NCBI GenBank assembly: GCA_020216985.1 | Contig: JAIWOH010000055.1 | Coordinates: forward strand, 1 to 10,000 | Direction of reading: 5' to 3' | Length of the DNA stretch: 10,000 nt | Source: Nitrospira sp. | GTDB taxonomy: Bacteria > Nitrospirota > Nitrospiria > Nitrospirales > Nitrospiraceae | In this document: positions 7,413 through 10,000 of the stretch, piece after piece | How the letters are laid out: every line of letters starts with the position of its first letter | Position numbering within the stretch: the first letter of the stretch is position 1 | Notes under the pieces: generated by a model | The model's database searches: none | Told to the model about the DNA's origin: nothing | The model's input: only the letters and a program-made list of their open reading frames with translations | Made by a program: the position numbers and the translations under genes

Positions 7413-7984
7413 TCAGACCTTCGCCTTCTTGAGTCTTCTCGTCCAGTCGGCAAGGGCCTGGAGCAGTTCTCGGACCTTTTCAGCCATTTTTTCATCTTTC
7501 AAATTTCCGTCCGTATCGAACTTTTGGTCCGCGTTGGCAATCATCACTTCCGGCTGGTTCAGCGGGAACATATTGAGAAAAACAAACATTTGACGCAGGT
7601 GATACTGCGCACGGGCGGTACCGAGCATTCCAACCGAGGCGCCCATGATACCCACCGGTTTCCCATCCCAGGCGCTTTCGCCATAGGGACGCGAGGCCCA
7701 GTCGATCGCATTCTTCAACACGCCGGGAACGGAGTAGTTGTACTCCGGCGTCACGACCAAAATCGCGTCCGCCGAGGAAATCACCGACTTGAACTGCCGC
7801 ACGGCGGATGGTGGCTCTCGCTCATGATCCTGATTGAAAAGCGGGATACCAGCCAAATCGAACGCCTCAAGCGCGTGATACCGGCAGGAACAAGTTTGGC
7901 TGCAGCCTGCAGCGCCGCTCGGTTATAGGACTGTTTTCGAAGGCTGCCCGCAATCCCCAATATTTTGACTTCGTCGGCCATCAT
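7413..7984 (-). pseudogene. NADPH-dependent FMN reductase family flavoprotein, frameshifted
   Basis: Two phases together encode a complete flavodoxin-like reductase. The first (ATG 7984 or 7981; GGAGG is better spaced to 7981) gives VKILGIAGSLRKQSYNRAAL, with the FMN phosphate loop GSLRxxSxN. It fails after KLVPAGITR near 7868-7877. The second picks up at EAFDLAGIPLFNQD and carries TPEYNYSVPGVLKNAIDW, the family's flavin-contact motif, to TGA at 7413. Adding one base joins them into 190 residues, the normal family length, so this was one gene. Such enzymes reduce FMN or quinones with NADPH in the cytosol. The second half could start at an internal ATG (7856) but would lack the FMN loop. The lesion may be real or a base-calling error. 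Confidence 0.8.
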
Positions 7985-8043
7985 ACTCCTCCGTACAGAT
8001 TAGAGATGCGCTTGGACGCAGGCATCCGCACGTCCGTTCCGCG

Positions 8044-8409
8044 CTATTTCCTGAGCGTCAGCACGTAAGCCACCACATCTTGGATCTCAGCTTCATTGAG
8101 CTGTTTTTTCCAAGCCATCATGGCGGTCTTCGGTTTTCCGTTTTCGATGATGTCCTGCAATTCATCGGAGGATTTCTTCTTGCTTTCTGCGCTCGAAAAA
8201 TCTCCGGCGGGAGGCTTCAATGCTTTCCCGATCGGCCCGTCGCCTTTGCCCTCCGGCCCGTGACAGGTCACACATTTGGATTGATAGATGGATTTTCCCT
8301 TGTCGGCATCGCCTGCGGCAGTGAAAACTTCCTATGCCGTCAAACACCACGCTGATACTGCACAAACGCAGCTGAGCACGAACCTCACTCGAAGGATATG
8401 TCGCATCAT
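8044..8409 (-). pseudogene. Class I cytochrome c with amber stop in the signal peptide
   Basis: ATGATG at 8409-8404 follows AGGAAGAG. The frame reads a signal peptide (MMRHILRVRFVLSCVCAVSA), then TAG at 8334-8332 as codon 26, and continues in the same phase as EVFTAAGDADKGKSIYQSK into a normal mature cytochrome. The haem motif is C46-V-T-C49-H50, GPEGKGDGP follows, and M97 or M98 is the likely axial ligand. It ends DVVAYVLTLRK at 8044. Only the stop breaks the frame; CAG (Gln) or TAC/TAT (Tyr) would repair it by one substitution. A restart at GTG near the haem site would give a product without a signal peptide, so no haem could be attached. It is probably a periplasmic electron carrier of the operon when intact. 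Confidence 0.8.
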
Positions 8410-8419
8410 GCCCTCTTCC

Positions 8420-8560
8420 TTACGCTGTTGATTGACCGTTCCATACAAATTTGAATGGTGCCGATGCGATATCCTCAGGTCGTTCGTTGATATCAGCTTT
8501 CATCTTCTTCCACCACTTCACAAACTTGCCTTTCTTTGCTTTCATGAATTGCCAACACAT
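8420..8560 (-). CDS. Small hypothetical ORF just upstream of the cytochrome c gene (46 aa or 27 aa)
   Basis: The frame from ATG 8560 encodes 46 residues. An internal ATG at 8503 would give the 27-residue MKADINERPEDIASAPFKF plus WNGQSTA. The stop TAA (8422-8420) overlaps the ribosome binding site of the cytochrome c gene, as in a coupled operon. ATG 8503 overlaps the TGA (8495-8493) of the preceding small ORF. No strong ribosome site precedes either start, so it may depend on coupling, or be the C-terminal half of a single small gene with the preceding ORF after an indel near the A-rich stretch around 8535-8545. I recognise no family. Confidence 0.35.
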   Translation of the reverse strand: MCWQFMKAKKGKFVKWWKKMKADINERPEDIASAPFKFVWNGQSTA

Positions 8561-8642
8561 TGTCCCGCACTGGCATTACTAGATTCTTCAGGACCGACGT
8601 GAGCACCTTTGGCTGCTTTCCTATCGTGATAGGTTTCTTCCT
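8493..8642 (-). pseudogene. Small ORF with AGG in place of the start codon (49 codons)
   Basis: Seven bases after the VOC gene's stop lies AAGGAGG (8656-8650). Seven bases further, where a start codon belongs, is AGG (8642-8640), followed by AAG AAA and an open frame: KKPITIGKQPKVLTSVLKNL, then VMPVRDNVLAIHESKER and an acidic end at TGA 8493. The perfect ribosome site and spacing suggest that ATG mutated to AGG. The next possible start is GTG at codon 13, without a ribosome site. A basic N-terminus followed by a Val/Leu-rich segment is visible. No family recognised. It may form one roughly 73-residue protein with the following small ORF. Confidence 0.4.
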
Positions 8643-8663
8643 GAACTATCCTCCTTAATAAAG

Positions 8664-9110
8664 TTACAAGTGTAATGATTTGATCGGCGACAGGACCGCC
8701 GCCGGATTGTCTTTCCACAACGATTCGTCCGCGTCCACGTAGAGTTCAATTTCATTTCCGTCGGGATCACGAAGATAAAGGCTCTGGCTGACCGTATGGT
8801 CGCTCATTCCATCGATGGGTATCCCGGCCGCCTCAAGCTCGTTCTTGGCCGCGCGCAACTCAGCCAGACTGTCGCCGACCTTGATGCCGATATGGTACAG
8901 ACCGCGGCGGCGGCCGGCCGGCGGGCCCGGCGCATCACCGACCTGGATCAGCAGCAATTCATGGTGCGTGCGCCCGGACGTGAGCGCCGCCGCCAGGCCA
9001 TTGAAGATCCGGCCCACTTCCTTGAAGCCCAGCAGATCACGATAAAAGGCCAACGACCGTTCGAGATCTTTTACATAGAACACGACATGACCGAGATAGT
9101 GCGCTTTCAT
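8664..9110 (-). CDS. VOC-superfamily (glyoxalase/extradiol dioxygenase fold) metalloenzyme
   Basis: This intact 148-residue single-module VOC protein has two beta-alpha-beta-beta-beta units. The first is YLGHVVFYVKDLERSLAFYR, DLLGF. The second includes GLYHIGIKVGDSLAEL and the end motif LRDPDGNEIELYVD. Predicted metal ligands are H8, H73 and E122, placed as in extradiol dioxygenases and glyoxalases. The SLYLRDPDGNEIELY end resembles CatE-like catechol 2,3-dioxygenase family proteins, but the single-domain length leaves the reaction open: ring cleavage, glutathione-linked isomerisation or resistance are all possible. It lies 87 bases downstream of the dsbA-like gene and directly upstream of the small ORFs. 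Its presence with p-cresol genes is suggestive of aromatic catabolism but not proof. Confidence 0.8.
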   Translation of the reverse strand: MKAHYLGHVVFYVKDLERSLAFYRDLLGFKEVGRIFNGLAAALTSGRTHHELLLIQVGDAPGPPAGRRRGLYHIGIKVGDSLAELRAAKNELEAAGIPIDGMSDHTVSQSLYLRDPDGNEIELYVDADESLWKDNPAAVLSPIKSLHL

Positions 9111-9117
9111 CGAGCGT

Positions 9118-9139
9118 GCCGCCTCGTTATTCGAGCGGC
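9118..9139 (-). promoter_or_regulatory. Hairpin over the weak ribosome binding site of the VOC gene
   Basis: Bases 9118-9121 pair with 9136-9139, and 9123-9126 with 9132-9135, leaving one bulged base and a five-base loop (8 bp). On the minus strand the only Shine-Dalgarno-like bases (GAGG) of the VOC gene are inside the stem, about 8 bases before ATG 9110. It could limit translation. There is no U-run, so I do not call it a terminator. Confidence 0.3.
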
Positions 9140-9197
9140 CTCCCCATCATCAATCGTCAATCATAAAGGCCCGTTTCACTCAACTCGCCCCGCAGGC

Positions 9198-9866
9198 TCA
9201 ACGTGCCTGCCTCGACACAGCCCCCATTCCTTGTTTGTCGGCCGCGGCAATAGCGGTCCGCAAGACATCCGCCGGCTGCGCCCCGGTCAGCATAGATGCC
9301 CCGTTGAAGACAAAGCAAGGAACTGCTCGGATGCCCAACCTGCGACCGACCGTTTCTTCTCGCCTCACCTCATCCACGCCTCTGTCACCAGTGAGAAAGG
9401 TCTCGACGTCGTTTCGGTCGAGCCCCGCCCGACCGGCCGCTTCGACTAGTGTCTCTCGGCGGCCGATGTGCCGACCCTCTACGAAATAACAGCGAAACAA
9501 TTCCTCCACGACGGCACCCTGCGTGCCGAACCGGTCGGCATACCAAATGAGCCGATGGGCGGCCAGCGTATTCGGCGTGACCGTGATCCTGTCGAACGCA
9601 AATGCGAGCCCGTCCTCCGCTGCCCTCACCTGTTCTTCCAGGTGGCGATAGGCCTCGTGGCTCCCGAACTTGGCTTCGAGATACGCCGTCCGGTCCATCC
9701 CATCCAGCGGCATCCCCGGATTCAATTGAAAGGGACGCCAGACGACCTTGATCGCCATTTCACCCGGCAGGTGATGCAACGCCCGCTCCAATCGCCGTTT
9801 CCCCACATAGCACCAGGGACAGATCACATCGGAATAAACCTCGATCAGGACCAGATCCTGCGTCAC
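9198..9866 (-). CDS. DsbA-family oxidoreductase of the FrnE type
   Basis: This is an intact 222-residue thioredoxin-fold protein. The active site C16-P-W-C19 follows a first strand (VLIEVYSDVICPWCY), a helical insertion spans about residues 60-170, and the cis-proline loop is GIRAVPCFVFNGASMLTGAQP with P183. This is the FrnE / 2-hydroxychromene-2-carboxylate isomerase-like DsbA subgroup. There is no signal peptide, so it is probably cytosolic. An additional Cys (C184) directly after the cis-proline, where most relatives have Phe or Thr, is unusual. The start is GTG at 9866, and its first bases overlap the stop of the pirin gene (GTGA), so translation is coupled. A role in thiol or oxidative-stress handling is likely but not proven here. 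Confidence 0.85.
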   Translation of the reverse strand: MTQDLVLIEVYSDVICPWCYVGKRRLERALHHLPGEMAIKVVWRPFQLNPGMPLDGMDRTAYLEAKFGSHEAYRHLEEQVRAAEDGLAFAFDRITVTPNTLAAHRLIWYADRFGTQGAVVEELFRCYFVEGRHIGRRETLVEAAGRAGLDRNDVETFLTGDRGVDEVRREETVGRRLGIRAVPCFVFNGASMLTGAQPADVLRTAIAAADKQGMGAVSRQAR

Positions 9867-10000
9867 GACAGATGCCCCATTTTGCCTGTCTGATAATCGC
9901 TGACAGCCTGCGCTAACTCGGCCTTCGTGTTCATGACGAAAGGCCCGTAGCGGGCGATGGGCTCTTCAATCGGTTGGCCGCTCATGACCAGAATCCGACT
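9863..10000 (-). CDS. Pirin-like protein, C-terminal 45 residues
   Basis: The gene enters from beyond the window edge and ends at TGA 9865-9863. The visible part includes ILVMSGQPIEEPIARYGPFV, then MNTKAEL and DYQTGKMG, matching the end of pirin-family cupins (YhhW-like), where a GxPIxEPxxxYGPFVMNT run is characteristic. Pirins are cupin-fold proteins, some with quercetin dioxygenase activity. The metal-binding N-terminal cupin is outside the window. Its stop overlaps the GTG start of the DsbA-like gene by four bases, so it is the visible upstream member of the operon. The start and promoter are not in the window. Confidence 0.8.
   Translation of the reverse strand, partial: SRILVMSGQPIEEPIARYGPFVMNTKAELAQAVSDYQTGKMGHLS

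Noticed and set aside
9141..9197. Terminator between the DsbA-like and VOC genes
   Set aside because: No GC-rich stem followed by a T-run is present on the minus strand; the genes look co-transcribed.
8796..9449. Plus-strand open frame of 217 codons
   Set aside because: It runs antisense through the VOC and DsbA-like genes; the GC-rich third positions of those genes explain the lack of stops.
1..10000. TAG used as a sense codon, suggested by two amber codons inside otherwise good genes
   Set aside because: Several apparently real genes in the window end at TAG, and each interrupted gene needs only one substitution, so local decay is simpler.

Overview
The window suggests a Gram-negative bacterium of moderate to high GC content. 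It carries periplasmic c-type cytochromes, a Tat-exported protein and p-cresol oxidation genes, which fits an aromatic-degrading Pseudomonadota or a similar environmental lineage such as Nitrospirota. I cannot name the genus from the sequence. Two blocks of different origin meet near position 5625. The left block (about 1-5625) is mobile-element DNA. The right block (about 5625-10000) looks like a chromosomal catabolic operon. Apart from the transposase remnant, all convincing genes are on the minus strand.

Left block. Positions 1-264 (+) hold the C-terminal end of an IS3-family transposase with an in-frame amber codon. Just beyond it the minus strand carries one very long open frame (5709 down to 274) of the polyvalent-protein type found in phages and conjugative elements. 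It has a helical N-terminal region, long proline-rich linkers, an N6-adenine-methylase-like domain and the first residues of a SNF2-type helicase domain. The frame stops at the IS boundary, just before the expected Walker A motif, so the helicase is missing. Two small ORFs (5163-5507 and 2673-2927), each with a strong Shine-Dalgarno sequence, lie inside the long frame in the same alternative phase. Either the linkers are dual-coding, or the long frame is several adjacent genes that happen to stay open.

Right block, read right to left on the minus strand: pirin-like protein (C-terminus only), DsbA/FrnE-type oxidoreductase, VOC/glyoxalase-fold protein, one or two very small ORFs, a class I cytochrome c, an NADPH-dependent FMN reductase, then the p-cresol methylhydroxylase genes. 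The last are the cytochrome subunit (pchC-like), a Tat-signal protein in the pchX position, and the flavoprotein subunit (pchF-like). The spacings are short and many starts have good ribosome binding sites, so this reads as one transcription unit. PCMH oxidises p-cresol to p-hydroxybenzaldehyde in the periplasm, passing electrons from FAD to the cytochrome subunit.

The operon is damaged. pchF carries a one-base deletion and is cut off after about 146 of roughly 520 residues, exactly where the mobile block begins. pchX and the FMN reductase each need one missing base to be restored. The other cytochrome c has a stop codon in its signal peptide, and a small ORF has AGG where a start codon would be expected. 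pchC, the VOC protein and the DsbA-like gene are intact. The simplest reading is that IS-associated mobile DNA interrupted the operon and that it then decayed, but base-calling or assembly errors could explain some of the one-base lesions.
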